A stretch of 64,000 nucleotides of DNA from contig NC_073625.1 in NCBI RefSeq assembly GCF_029407905.1, positions 175,542,240 to 175,606,239 of the forward strand, read 5' to 3'. The notes below the pieces were generated by a model. That model was not told the origin of the DNA. It saw only the letters and a list, made by a program, of their open reading frames with translations, and did not search any database. How positions within the stretch are numbered: position 1 is the first letter of the stretch; every line of letters starts with the position of its first letter. Positions 31,891 through 42,937 of this stretch are shown here, in pieces. The translations under genes were made by a program, and so were the position numbers. The stretch comes from Bubalus kerabau. Taxonomy: Eukaryota; Chordata; Mammalia; Artiodactyla; Bovidae.

Positions 31891-32809
31891 TACTTACCAC
31901 CTCCTCCTCAACTTCATCTTCAAAATCCCATCATTTCCTTTGGCCTCTAGCTCCATATTCAAAATCCTTCCTTCATCTGTTCTTACCCCATCACTGCCAC
32001 AAATATCCTGACGAAAGCCCACATCTCTTTACACCTGAGACCTTCATCTAATCCCTAATTTACCTTCCTTGGTTCCCCACTTTGGAGCAAACTGTGGGCT
32101 GCTCACCACTGAGGCTTGGTATTTTCCTCTGTGTGTCTTATGCACCAACTGCAATGCCTGAGACATGGTGGGTGCCAAATGAATGTTTGCAGGGCCAGCT
32201 TGAGATCCATGCCTTGCTGAACAGCCAGATCATCTGTTCCAATACATCGCTAGGCACTAATCTCCAAAATGCTGCTCAGAGATAAACTTTTAGCCATTTC
32301 ACCCAAAGTCCCAATCTTCACTTGTAGCTTCATTTCCTATCACCCTACATGAACTTTTCTTTCCAACCACATTGTCATGTTCACTGTCTACAAAGCATAT
32401 CTCTATCTAGTCTTGTCTCTTACTGTACGTTTGCTCAATCAGTGTTCCCTACTTTGGTTCCTCCTTCTTTCTTTTCATATAATCAAATTATTTCCATCCT
32501 TCAAACCCAAACCCAAACTCACGTCCTCCCAAAAGCTTTCCTATGACCCCAATCCATCAGCCACTCTCTCTTTCACTTTCTCTACACATGGTCACCTTGA
32601 ACATGATGCTTCTCCTTCTGAGACTCAGTTTCCAAATCTTTGAAGCAAGTATTGATGAAGTGTTTTATCCATCTTCAAATCCACAAAATTTCTCCAACCA
32701 AGTATTAAACCTACAAAGAAATAGAGCAAAGTTTGAGAAATAACTCTGCAGTCTGCGTCTGTAGATGTTATTATTTGAGTATATCTCCTAGCTTGTTCTT
32801 GAGAGTTCT
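31891..32809. other. Pyrimidine-rich unassigned DNA with L2-like text
   Basis: 32430-32600 (for example catccttcaaacccaaac) resembles an L2 3' region on the plus strand. The frames of 65 to 109 codons here have no motifs. No gene. Confidence 0.4.
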
Positions 32810-32853
32810 TGTTGTAATTCAGTTGCTAAGTCGTGTCCAACTCTTTGCAACCC
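32810..32853 (-). mobile_element. 44-bp SINE/BovB tail scrap
   Basis: Only the 3' tail shared by Bov-tA and BovB remains (agttgctaagtcgtgtccaa). It is extremely 5' truncated. Confidence 0.7.
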
Positions 32854-33444
32854 AAATTGTTATCAAAATTCCTTGTTTCCCTGTGGTCCTCAACCCCAGG
32901 TTCTCAGAGTGGAAGGTTGACCATATGTTCCCATAAGCTTCACCCTCAGAAGATTTAGCTTCCATTAATAAATGTAACTGGGAGCAATGAAGCATGTGGA
33001 TCTCATTTTAATAAGTCAGCACATGTAAATGAAGATTGTGGTTAGCAGAAACCTTTTGTCCTGAAAAATGAGACATCTCTTCCTGCTGCAGCATGTTTGG
33101 GGGAGGAGCTCAGGATGGAGGATGAGAACTGCTGAGCCTACGTATAGACAGCCATCTGCAGACAAGGTTTGAGGAGCCCTAAGAAGCCACTATCCCCCTT
33201 GAATCTCTGCTGTCCATCTGATACAGCACCTGAAATCCCACTAGTAGGGGCTCAATTCAAGCCCACACACATCTGGTTCCTCCTTCAGGGTTCACTCCTA
33301 ATTCTATCTTCAAAACTAATCCTGTTTCTCCTCTGGGAGAATTTAAGAAGGTTGAGTGGAGAGTATAGAAAGTTCCAGAAACTTTTGCATTCTTTGGAGA
33401 ACCTGATAAAGTTGTCTTTTTTACATGGTAATAATGCAATAATT
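32854..33444. other. Unassigned sequence
   Basis: No repeat recognised. Frames of 60 to 135 codons near 33169-33576 run into the next SINE and its poly-A and are not called. Confidence 0.35.
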
Positions 33445-33668
33445 GGGCTTCCCCAGTGGCTCAATGGTAAAAAAAAAAAAAAAAAATCTGCCTGCAATGC
33501 AGGAGACACAGAGAATACAAGTGTGATCCCTGGGTTGGGAAGATCCCCTGGAGGAGGGCATGGAAACCCACTCTAGTATCCTTACCTGGAGAATCCCCAT
33601 GGACAGAGAAGGCTGGCAGGCTGAAGTCCATATGGTTGTAAAGAGTCTGACAGGACTGAAGTGACTGA
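33445..33668 (+). mobile_element. Bov-tA SINE with an A18 run inside its tRNA head
   Basis: Head start gggcttccccagtggctcaa, then an uninterrupted run of 18 A at 33469-33486 replaces the normal short aaagaa between the A-box and B-box regions. A further 14-bp insertion precedes the B-box-like gtgtgatccctgg. The body and tail are diverged. Confidence 0.85.
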
Positions 33669-34054
33669 AAACAATTAAGTAATTAATTTATAGTCACACA
33701 CTCACTGAGAAACCCCAGCTTCAAATTGCCACAGCTGAAATGTACTGGAGGAAGGTGAAAAAGCGTTTCCTGTCCCTGGGTCTTCTTCTCTAATCTGAGA
33801 GGCAATCCCATAAAGGAAAATCCATCAGAATGAAGCAAAGGAACAGCCTTGGGGTTGGGGGCCTAGCAGCTGCCATAACAGCCTCTCCAATGTCTGACCA
33901 AGACAAGTGATTCTTTCATTCACACATTCTACAAACATGGTGTGCCAAGCCTGCAGATCATGCCAATGACTATTTCAATTCTCTGAGATCTGATGTACCC
34001 TAAATCCTCTGGGGTTGTTGGAGGGCAGAGGCACGCATCCTTGATCCCATAATC
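33669..34054. other. Unassigned sequence
   Basis: No recognised element. Confidence 0.3.
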
Positions 34055-34510
34055 TCACGTCTAGATATTTATCATACAGATACACTTACACATGTACAAG
34101 ATGTGTAAGATGGCACACAGGCAGCCATATTTGCAGCAACATTGTGATAGCAAATAATTAGAAACAACTTACATGTCCATCAAAACAGAAATGGTTAAAT
34201 GGATTATAGTACTGCAAGAAGGAGGTCATGATGACTACTTAAAACAAGAGCAATCCAGCATGTTATGTTAAACTGAGAAAGCATGACAGTGTGTGGAGAA
34301 AAATACTATTCTAAGTGTCTGCCTGTATTTGCAAATGCATAACCCCTGGAAGGACACACAAGGAGCTCATAATAGCGGTCAAATCTGGGAGAAAAACTGG
34401 GTGGAACAGGAACCAGAAGGATGGCTTACCGTTTTTTGTGTGTTTCCTATTTGTCTCTTTTGAATGTGAGCCAAATGCACATTTGCAAAGAATGAATAAC
34501 TTTACAGAAG
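34055..34510 (+). mobile_element. Old L1 (L1ME type) ORF2 end and 3' UTR
   Basis: gatatttatcatacagatac, then a tagaaacaacttacatgtcc block and acagtgtgtggagaaaaata. It is strongly decayed and has no coding frame. Confidence 0.72.
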
Positions 34511-34544
34511 GAAAGAAAAGCAAGGGTTTTGTATGAGAGTGCGA

Positions 34545-34715
34545 ATGCAAGCCCTTCCACCGACTAGCTATGTACTTGGGGTAAGTACCTGGAGTAGGCT
34601 GTCTAACCTTGCTGAGCTTTAGTTTACTGAGATTCTAGGCAGGGACAATATTATCATTCGCATCACATTATCATGAAGACTAGCAGATATAATGAAGACT
34701 AGTGGTCCATGCCAG
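34545..34715 (+). repeat. MIR SINE
   Basis: ccaccgactagctatgtact, then a gtctaaccttgctgagcttt block and a decayed 3' end. Confidence 0.65.
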
Positions 34716-34864
34716 AAGCTCAGAATTGTCACCCACAGCCACCAGCATTCTGGTTACCCTCATCACAACAAGAGAAGAGCAGCAAGTGTCTGCCAAAAGG
34801 CTGGTGAGTGCCTGCATCAGAAGATGGTGTTTCTCTCTCCTTGGTCATCGGGTGATCTCTAACT
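34716..34864. other. Unassigned sequence
   Basis: Nothing recognised before the tandem duplication. Confidence 0.3.
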
Positions 34865-35012
34865 CTGACCAAGGCTGACCCTGACCTTGAACTCACTGTA
34901 CTCCTAAATCCTGTTCAGATAATTCCCTAGTCATGACCCTGACCAAGGCTGACTCTGACCTTGAACTCACTGTACTCCTAAATCCTGTTCAGATAATTCC
35001 CTAGTCATGACC
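34865..35012. repeat. 74-bp perfect-period tandem duplication
   Basis: Copy 1 (34865-34938) and copy 2 (34939-35012) differ at one base only. Each copy contains tgaccttga (34882-34890 and 34956-34964), whose complement tcaaggtca is the classic NR5A/ERR monomer site, plus other TGACC words. The repeat does not fit a SINE or LINE. Confidence 0.93.
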
Positions 35013-35099
35013 GTAGTTATGACCAGGGCAGATGTTGGCCTAAGTGGAGCCTGCAGGAGAATCAGAAAAACAGTAGAGAGTCAGGCTAGGGGTGTGGCT
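35013..35099. other. Unassigned sequence
   Basis: Nothing recognised. Confidence 0.3.
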
Positions 35100-35800
35100 G
35101 TGACAATTTTGGTTTAAAGTCTCTTCAGTAAAACTGCCCTCACTGTTGGCAGGGGTGTGAATTGGTCCAACACTTTACAAAACTGTTAGTATTGACTAAA
35201 GTTAAACACAAACCTACCCTATAAGCAGCAATCCCAGTTCTCTATATATACCCAACAGAAATGAGTACATATGCCCACACAAAGACTTGCACAAGAATGT
35301 ATATTCATAGAACTTTATTTATAATAGTCAAAAAATGGTAAGCACAGAAACACCCATCATTAGAAGAATGGATAAACAAATCATGGTATATTCATGCAAT
35401 GGAATACCACTCGGCATTAACAAAGAATAAATTATTGTATTGAATAAAATACTGAATAAATTTATTTGTACCCAAAGCAACATGGACAAATCACACTGAT
35501 GTCATATTGGGTTAAAAAAAATCCAAACACACAAGTAAACATACTGCATGTATTCAACAACTGGTAAAATATATCAATGGTAATAGAAGTCAAAATAGTC
35601 CTTATCATAGAGGGTAGGTACTGAGTGGAAAGGGGCACTAAGGAAACCTTGAGTGCTAGAAATATTCAGTATCTTGACTGGATGGTGTCACATGGGCATC
35701 GACATAAGTAAAACACCATCAAACTGTGCCTACAAGATCTGTGCATTCAATATATTTTATGATGTGTATAGTATATTTCAACTAAAAAGGAAAAAGTGTA
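35100..35800 (+). mobile_element. Old L1 (L1MB/L1MC type) ORF2 end and 3' UTR
   Basis: The order follows L1: gtgtgaattggtccaacact, then tcataatagcc-like text, then gaagaatggataaacaaatc, aatggaataccactcggcat and the end near tatagtatatttcaactaaa. It is 5' truncated and non-coding. The 206-codon frame at 35653-36273 begins inside it. Confidence 0.8.
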
Positions 35801-36571
35801 ATAATAAAATACATCTCTCCCATAAAGTTTTCCAAGCTTGTCCCTGCACTGACCTACCCTCGCTGGCCAGAAAGTCCATACTGTTATTTAAGTTGTTGTT
35901 CCTCCTCTGTGGGGCTGGACCTCCCCTTCCTGACTCTGTTGAGATTGGTCCTGGAAAACGGCCTCCTTCCAGAGGTGGCACCATGTCCCTCAGTGCCTGG
36001 TTGTGCAGCCAGTTCCCTCCAGTGTGGAGACAGCAGCTCCCACTCCCCACCCTCCCACACACACCAGCTTGGACGGGACTCACCAGCATGGAGCAGAGAG
36101 GCAGGCTGCTTTCCCCATGGTTGCCCTGTATCCTCCTGGGAAGCTACCCCGAAGTGGAGTGGTACTTCTGGGCAACCGAGGAGAAAAAATCCACCTGCAA
36201 CTTCTCAGAGGGGTCCTTTGCTATTTATTTGGTGTCAAAACCAGAGAGGAACAGCTGGAATCAGAATTGCTAATGTTCTGGTCTGAGGTCTTCAGGGGCT
36301 GCTGGCTTCCACTCTAAGCTCCCTCTGCTGGTTCATTGGAAAATGTATCTGCTTGGCCACGATCTACGTTCCGACTAAACTGGTCACAGCCAGGGTACCC
36401 CATGCTGGAAAGCTCTTTTCATGTGTCCTCCTCCTTTCTCGATCTTCCCTGGGGTCCCCAGGGTGAAATCATGGATCTCCTGATCAGTCTTACGGCAGGA
36501 AAGCCAGGCGGCCAAGGGAAGCAGAAGGGTGGCCTTGAGACAGATGATCATTTGGGCATCATCCCTGCCCG
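35801..36571. other. GC-rich unassigned sequence; overlapping chance frames
   Basis: Three plus-strand frames (35653-36273, 35909-36286, 36003-36317) are open at the same time, and a minus frame of 103 codons overlaps them. No domain is recognised and the longest begins in L1 3' UTR sequence. No repeat family is assigned. Confidence 0.4.
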
Positions 36572-36608
36572 CAACACATATACAAACACACACATACACA
36601 CACACACA
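36572..36608. repeat. (CA)n microsatellite
   Basis: Imperfect CA/ATACA repeat. It lies inside the 178-codon plus frame at 36336-36872, arguing against that frame being real. Confidence 0.85.
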
Positions 36609-38225
36609 TTTCTGATGACTCTGGTTCCTCAGGGAGAGACTAAGAATTTCACTTACAGAATAGTTTTCCCCAAGAGTTATGGAAAACCACCCAAATTCCA
36701 CTGTCTTCCAAGTCCTAATTTACCCGGAGTTGAAGGTGGCCTTGGAGGCCAGGGTTACAAGCTGCTTAAAATAAATGCATCTATTTCCATCTCTGGGCCC
36801 CTCTCCAGGGAACCTTGTCCCTCAGGAATTCTAAGAACTGTTTTTAACTGGAGAAAGCTAGGAGATTTGTGAGCTATGCCCAGCTGAACATAGGCTTCTG
36901 CTTTTGTTCCAGCCTAGGGCTTCAGAATTCCCTCTGGTGTTATTAAAACCACTTGACTTGTAATTATAGTTCTTTGGCCCACTGACCCCTGGGAGTGGGG
37001 GGCACAGAGGCGAGAAACAGAATGCACTCTTTTTTAGACTCTTCAGCTCTTTTCCAGTAATAACTATTTAAAGCCCTGTCAAGCTAACCAATTGCTGCCA
37101 TCTTGTCAGAAAGGTCTTTTTTCATCTTTCCAATTGCAAGACAAGATTGGATGTAGGTAAAACTTAGCTTTAAAGTCCTTAATGGCTGTTTGAAATGATG
37201 AAGAATATAGGAGCATCAATACACCATGCACAGCCTGCCTCTGCTCTGGTTTCTGTCTGGGTCAGCTTTTCCAGCACCTTCGGTATTGGAGAATATATTT
37301 GTTCAGATCCACAGAACCTGGTAGAACAAAGTATGAACATCATAATAGCCTGGACTCTGAGGCAATACATTTGAAAACATCTAGTTGATTGTTTAAAACA
37401 CCACCCAAGTAATAACTGTCATCATTTGTCCAAAGCAGCTGGCTTCCTATTATATGCACTTGGGCCACATGGTGGCTGACAGTCACATGGGTACCACATT
37501 TCCAGAGCTTCCCTGGACCACATGTGGCTCCCTTCCTGACTCCACCCCAAGCCACTGCCGTCCTCTCCACTAGAGGAAGCCTCTCACCCTGCTGGGGAGT
37601 AGGCATGATGCTGTCATGAGGATAGCAAGAAATCTGCTCTCATCTGCTCAAAAAGTGATTCATGTCACAAATCATGATTTTTAGGGGCAGACCAAGTTGA
37701 ATCTTGGGCAGCCAGGAAGCCACCAGCCAAGTGGGTCCAGGGTCCCCTTCACATACATCATCCACCTGGTCTGTCCTTCGCTCAGTTAGTACCGCTCAGC
37801 CCTGGCACATTCAACATGCTGGTGCTGGCTGGGAAAAGGGCATGCAGGCGCAACATTCCAGGTAGAAGGTGTGGCTCCAGGGCAGGTCAGGAACTGGCAG
37901 GAGGAGGCAGAGGAGGACCTTTGGGCGGAAGAGCCAATCAAGGAAGGAACCACTCTCTGTGAGGTGGGCATGCCGAGAAGAGCAGGAGAGTGGATATTGA
38001 CACCAGGTTGCATAGTTGCTACGCCCAGGAGAAAGAAGGTTTGAGTGGCCCAAGAAGTTTGGGAAATGTTTGATCAAAGTTAAATGGGTTTCTTTTCAGC
38101 GAGACTTTTAAGGAGACCCTTTAACCTGCAAATGATGAAAATTATGAGATCCAACTTTCCATCCACATCAGATCTATAGGAAGATTGATAGTGACTCTTT
38201 ATGATCCTCTGGTTTCCCCTTCCAG
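36609..38225. other. Non-repetitive sequence, no gene recognised
   Basis: About 1.6 kb without recognised repeats. 37030-37200 is AT-rich and compact (gctgccatcttgtcagaaag) and could be conserved noncoding DNA. Minus frames of 63 to 88 codons (37606-37340, 38077-37811) have no motifs. Confidence 0.4.
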
Positions 38226-38636
38226 AGTGTACTAGTTCGCTTGGGCTGCTGCAACCAAGTACCACAGGCTGGTTAACTTAACAGGAACTTATTGTCTCGA
38301 AGTTCTGGAAATTAGAAAACTGAGATCAGTGTATCAGTCAGGCTGGTTTCTTCTGAGGGCTCTTTCCTTGGCTTGTCGATAGCAACTTTTCTCTCTGTCT
38401 TCATATGGTCTTCCCCTGTGTGTCTGTGCCCTAACTGCCTCTTCTTATAAGGACACCAAACATACTGGATTAGGTCCCACTCTCGTGGCCTCCTTTCATT
38501 TTAATCATCTCTTTAAAGACCGTATCTCCAAATACAGCCATATTTTGTAGCACTAGAGGTTAGGGCTTCAAATTGCCTAATGAATTCATATCACCCATAT
38601 GAATTTGAGGCAGGGGATGATTCAGCCTGTAATGCA
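38226..38636 (-). mobile_element. MLT1-type MaLR solo LTR
   Basis: Reversed LTR: tgtactagttcgcttgggct at the left, a ttcttataaggacacc block at 38452 and gattcagcctgtaatg at the right end. The length of about 410 bp fits MLT1. It is an ancient ERVL-MaLR relic with no coding sequence; the inverted orientation shows the polyadenylation side at the left. Confidence 0.75.
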
Positions 38637-38820
38637 GACCTTCTCTTCCCAGCTTCTCCCACAATTGTGCAAAGTCTATTTCTTGTCATAAACCCTTTAT
38701 TCTGTGACATGCACAGTAGCTCTACTTCCCCAAGTTCTAACACAGAAATTGGTAGTAGAAGTGGGATGATCCTATAAAAGAAAATGAAAACAAGAGACAT
38801 TGGTTTGGGACTGGATAGCA
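38637..38820 (+). mobile_element. Possible MaLR LTR end plus internal start, plus strand
   Basis: cataaaccctttattctgtg, then cagaaattggtagtagaagt, resembles an LTR 3' edge followed by the start of a MaLR internal region. It lies head-to-head against the minus-strand MLT1. Non-coding. Confidence 0.4.
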
Positions 38821-38841
38821 GTAGCCAAAGTAGTGGGATCA

Positions 38842-39046
38842 GTGCATGCTCAGTTGTTCAGCCATGTCTGACTCTTTGCAACCCTATGGACTATAGGCCG
38901 CCAGGCTCCTCTGTCTACGGGAGTTCCCAGGCAAGAATACTGGAGTGGGTTGTTGTTTCCTTCTCCAGGAGACCTTCCCAACCCAGGAATCAAACCCATA
39001 TCTCCTGTGTCTCCTGATTTAGCAGGCAGATTCTTTACCACTGAGA
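38842..39046 (-). mobile_element. Bov-tA SINE, head end clipped
   Basis: A reversed Bov-tA ending at ttctttaccactgag. The last 15 or so bases of the tRNA-like head are missing, so it is slightly 5' truncated. gatcagtg and gatcaggg flank it as a possible short TSD. Confidence 0.86.
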
Positions 39047-39429
39047 AGTGTGATCAGGGAGTGCCTCAAAATACAGTCTGTCTCTAGCCTGAAGAGGGAT
39101 AGCAGGGGGTTCTGGCTATGGGTGGGCTGGAGTCCCTCAGGATCAGGAAATACCCTGGACCAAAACTCCCCCTGCCAGCCCACCCATGACTCACTGTGTC
39201 AATGGCTGAACCCAGAATCTGAAAAGGCAGCCCATAGCAAGGATGTCCAGCCTGGTCCTGCCGCCAAGCACAGCACCAAACAAGAGGCCCCAACCCCAAG
39301 GAGACAGCCATCTCCTCCAGATGACCAGACACACATGCAAAGCAATTAGAGAATCACCAGTAAGAATTATGTCTGTGTGTATGCCACAGACAAGCACATT
39401 CTTCCTTTTCTCTACATTATGCTCCAGTC
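39047..39429. other. Unassigned sequence
   Basis: No repeat recognised. Frames of 68 to 99 codons overlap on both strands without motifs (plus 39050-39349, minus 39332-39084). Confidence 0.35.
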
Positions 39430-39604
39430 AAACCAAACCACTTACAGCTTCCTGAAATGTCAGGCTATTTCACGCCTCGGGGCCTTTGTTCTAATGCTCT
39501 CTCCTAGCCGGAAGCCCTGCCAGGGTAGCAGCCCAGCAAACATCTATTCATCTTTCAAGCATCACCTTTCCTATGAAGCTTTTTCTCTTGCCCCCCACCC
39601 CAGG
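39430..39604 (+). repeat. L2 LINE 3' remnant
   Basis: A cctcggggcctttgttctaa block, then ctttcaagcatcacctttcc and ctatgaagctttttctcttg, in L2 order. Confidence 0.6.
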
Positions 39605-39830
39605 GTGGCTGTCATCTATTAAGCACTTGCCAAGTGCCAGCAAATGTGCATGGTAGTTCATTTCATCTTCTTGATAGCCCTATGAAATAGGTGTTCTTGG
39701 CCCCCTGTTGACAGGTGATAAAACTAAGGTTCAGAGAGATTAAGTGATTTGCCAAGTGCACCTAGCTTATAGGAGGTGCAGCTGGGCTTCAAACTCAGAC
39801 TGTTGTGATCTAAGTCTGGCTCTGCACATA
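39605..39830 (-). repeat. MIR SINE
   Basis: Reversed MIR, nearly complete: ctattaagcacttgccaagt, a gaaataggtgttcttggccc core, then taaggttcagagagattaag. Confidence 0.8.
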
Positions 39831-40099
39831 CTCATATATGCAGCATAGACTGCTCCTCTGAACCAGGTTTGAGCCAGAGACTGAGGCCATGCTGGGATGC
39901 ATATCAGCATCCCACTGTGCATTACAATCTGGAGGTCAGCAATCACATCTGAGAGCAGGCCTTTCTAACCATTACACCTACTAGCACCCAGATAGACATA
40001 AGATTCTGTGTCCATGGACAGGACACAAAAAAGCTGGTCGGCATTAGGAGGGGCACTCTCCACAAACAAACAGCTCCTGTTATGTTTTTATGGGAACTT
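39831..40099. other. Unassigned sequence
   Basis: Nothing recognised. Confidence 0.3.
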
Positions 40100-40292
40100 T
40101 ACAGATGATCAAGGTGGTACTATAGACAGTGGGAAAAGAAAAGATTGCTTAGTCAGTGGTGTCAGGAACTGGTTTGTCAGGAGGAGAAAAAGAAAGCCAC
40201 ATCATTACTTTACAGCAAAAGATTCTAGATAGAATAAACACCTAAGCATGGAAAATAAAGCTATAAACTTCACAGAAGAAAATATAGATGGA
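40100..40292 (+). mobile_element. Old L1 (HAL1/L1M type), left segment
   Basis: tactatagacagtgggaaaa, then an aaacacctaagcatggaaaa block and cttcacagaagaaaatatag, decayed L1 ORF2 text. It resumes at 40985 after a BovB plus Bov-tA composite. Confidence 0.65.
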
Positions 40293-40786
40293 TTATTGTT
40301 GTTGTTTAGTCCCTAAGTTGTGTCCGACTCTTTGCAACCCCATGGATTTCAGTACACTTATCTCCTCTGTCTCCCGGAGTTTGCTCAAACTCATGTCCAT
40401 TGAGTCATTAATGCCATCCAACCATCTCATCTTCTGTTGCCCCCTTCTCCTCCTGCCCTCAGTCTTTCCCAGCATCAATTTTCCAATGAGTTGGCTCCTC
40501 TTATTAGATGGCCAAAGTCTTGGAGCTTCAGCATTAGTCCTTTAAGAGAATATTCAGGATTGATTTCCTTTAGGATTGACTGCTTTGATCTCCTTGCAGT
40601 CCAAGGGACTCTCAAGAGTCTTCTCCAGCACTACACTTTGAAAGCATCAGTTCTTTGGTGCCCTGCCTTCTTTATGGTCCAGCTCTCACATCCATTCATG
40701 ACTACTAGAAAAACCATAACTTGACCATATGGACCTTTGTTGGCAAAGTAATGTCTCTGCTTTTTGATACACTGTCTAGGTTTGTC
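40293..40786 (-). mobile_element. BovB 3' fragment, diverged
   Basis: Left end ttattgttgttgtttagtcc with a TTG-type tail. The BovB C-terminal region then runs to ctaggtttgtca, where a Bov-tA starts with no BovB resuming beyond it. It is visibly more diverged than the copies at 26258 or 47500. Confidence 0.87.
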
Positions 40787-40977
40787 ACGTGTGCTGTGCT
40801 TAGTTGCTCAGTTGTGTCCGACTCTTTGCAAGCCCACGGACTGCAGCCCTCCAGGCTCCTCTGTCCACAGGGGTTCTCCAAGCAAGAATACTGAAGTGGG
40901 TCTCCATGCCCTCCTCCTTGAACCCAGGTCTCCCGCATTGCAGGCAGATTCTTTACCAGCTAAGCTACCAGGGAAGC
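40787..40977 (-). mobile_element. Bov-tA SINE joined to the BovB 5' side
   Basis: Reversed Bov-tA with its head (agctaagctaccagggaagc region) at the right and a short deletion in the body. Reading the minus strand, the order is SINE then BovB 3' end. aatatag occurs at both outer borders (40281-40287 and 40978-40984) and not between the two. Confidence 0.85.
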
Positions 40978-40984
40978 AATATAG

Positions 40985-42010
40985 CTAACTATTATCAAGT
41001 ACCCCAAAGCACAAACAAAATAACAAAAAAAGTTAGATATCACAACTTGGTAGTCATGGGGTTTAACAAGAGCATCATAGACAAAATGAACAGATCAATG
41101 ACAGACTGGAAGATATTACAATATCCAGTGCCATTCATGGATTAATAGGTACTCTAGACTCTACCAGGAACTCCAAGTCATCAAGAAAAAAGGAAATCCA
41201 ATTAATTTTTTAAGAAGCAAGGATATGAATATATGAATTTACAGAAAATGAATGAGTTCATATTCTTACTCCATAGTAATCAAATATATGCAAATTAAAT
41301 CACAAATGAGACTGCACTTCATAGCCATCAGAGGAGCAGAAAAGTGGGTAATCCAAGTCCAGGTGAGGAGGAGCGACGATAAGAACATTGTGTGCTGCTT
41401 GCTGGGAGTTTAAAGTTGTTACAGCTGTTTTGGAAAGCAATTTAACAGAATTTAGTAAAATTATGTGTATTTATGTCCCATAATCTGGCAATTCCACTCC
41501 TGTTTGTACAACCCAGAGATTTTTGTGCAGATCTAATATGAGAACCATATGAGCTTGTTTGTCAACAGTGTTGTTATTTCTGAGAGCAGGAAGTTAAACT
41601 TTGGGGTCCATCACTGGAGGGATAATTAAGTGAAATGTGCTGGAGAATCAAATCCCAGGCAGTAGTGAGAAGCTGTGGACTAGAAACACATAAATCAGCA
41701 TGAATGGGTCTTAAAAACATAGATTTGAATGGGAAAAGTCAAAACCAGTTTGGGTTTTATGGCGCAATACTCTTTAAATCAATTAAAGCCAGGCATGCAT
41801 AAAACAACTTCAGGTATTTTACAAGGTGACATGCATATTTAAGATTTTTTACATAAAACTCATTAGAGTAATAGCTTATGGGGTGATAGGTGTGGTGATT
41901 AGAGGTGGGAGAAATAGATAAGTAGTAAACAAACAAACATCTAGAGAGGGGTCCTTCATGGATGGATGGTGATGTGAGGTGTGAACCAAAGGATATGAGG
42001 AGCTGCCGAG
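40985..42010 (+). mobile_element. Old L1 (HAL1/L1M type), right segment
   Basis: Continues the L1: an atccagtgccattcatggat block, gcaaattaaatcacaaatga, then attccactcctgtttgtaca near 41490 and a decayed 3' region. There is no coding frame. Confidence 0.6.
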
Positions 42011-42084
42011 GCCAGATCAGAGGAGGAAAGAACAAGACAGAAGGCGTGGGAGCAAGAGAACCGTTTCCCCAGCAATGGCCCTGG

Positions 42085-42265
42085 AGTAAAAGGCTTGGCT
42101 TCTTATCCTGATTCTGCTACTTGATGAATTTGACTTTGAGCAACTTACTTCACTGGACTCTGTCTCAGTCTCTTCAGCTGTAAAACGGAAATGCTAGCAG
42201 TACCTACATCAAGGGATCATTTGAATGATGCGTTAGACAGCATCCATGCACAGCACCCATTAGTA
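42085..42265 (+). repeat. MIR SINE
   Basis: cttatcctgattctgctact, then tttgagcaacttacttcact, tcttcagctgtaaaacggaa and the 3' part to about 42265. Confidence 0.78.
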
Positions 42266-42534
42266 GCCAGGGCTGAATGGACAGAAGCCATGAAAGTTTC
42301 TATATCAATTCTGTGCTTAGCAGTTATGCTGTGTACTTTAAAAGCCTAAAATGACATGACAGTGAAGACACACTCAGAGTCTTTTAATCAGTCATTGCAT
42401 GGATCGTTCTGTTCTACCAGCAGAACATTCATTCCACCCTAGACATTGTCACAATCATGGAGACCACAGTATCCTCCACTGCCACCTCTTTTGTATTGGA
42501 CAAGACCTGGGCAATGCTGCTGAGAGCTGGATAG
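42266..42534. other. Unassigned sequence
   Basis: Nothing recognised. The frame at 42399-42608 is not called. Confidence 0.3.
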
Positions 42535-42750
42535 GAGAATGGGAAGCACGTAGCTCTAGAGTCAGAGACTACCTGGTTTCCTGTCCTGGATTTGTACTCA
42601 TTCCTTAACCTCTCTGTGTCTTCTTGTCTTCATCCATAAACACAGATAAGAACAGCATCCCCATAAAGTTGTTGTGAGCTTGAAATGTGATCATTGGGCA
42701 AAATGCTCCTAACGCATAGCAAGTGCTTTGTAAATAATAGTTGCTATTAC
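42535..42750 (+). repeat. MIR SINE
   Basis: agctctagagtcagagacta, then tcattccttaacctctctgt, and the 3' end aagtgctttgtaaataatag, a nearly full MIR. Confidence 0.8.
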
Positions 42751-42795
42751 TTGTGGCGGGGGATAGAGGGGACGTTCTGAACTAGGTGAGAACAC

Positions 42796-42937
42796 CGTGC
42801 TGCTGCTGCTGCTGCTAAGTCGCTTCAGTCATGTCTGACTCTGTGCGACCCCATGGACTGCTGCCTACCAGGCTTCTCCATCCATGGGATTCTCCAGGCA
42901 AAAACACTGGAGTAGGTTGCCATTTCCTTCTCTACCC
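42796..42937 (-). mobile_element. Single Bov-A monomer (half BOV-A2)
   Basis: A (GCT)n tail as tgctgctgctgctgctgcta, then one Bov-A unit ending at catttccttctc. The second monomer and linker are absent, which fits 5' truncation. Confidence 0.85.

Noticed and set aside
34865..35012. Possible CRISPR-like repeat
   Set aside because: Only two abutting 74-bp copies, no spacers, and a mammalian context. It is a tandem duplication.
35653..36273. 206-codon plus-strand open frame
   Set aside because: It starts in an L1 3' UTR, overlaps two other open plus frames and a minus frame, and shows no domain. GC-rich composition explains it.
36336..36872. 178-codon plus-strand frame
   Set aside because: It runs through a (CA)n microsatellite, which gives a Thr/His-rich repeat. 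No family resemblance.
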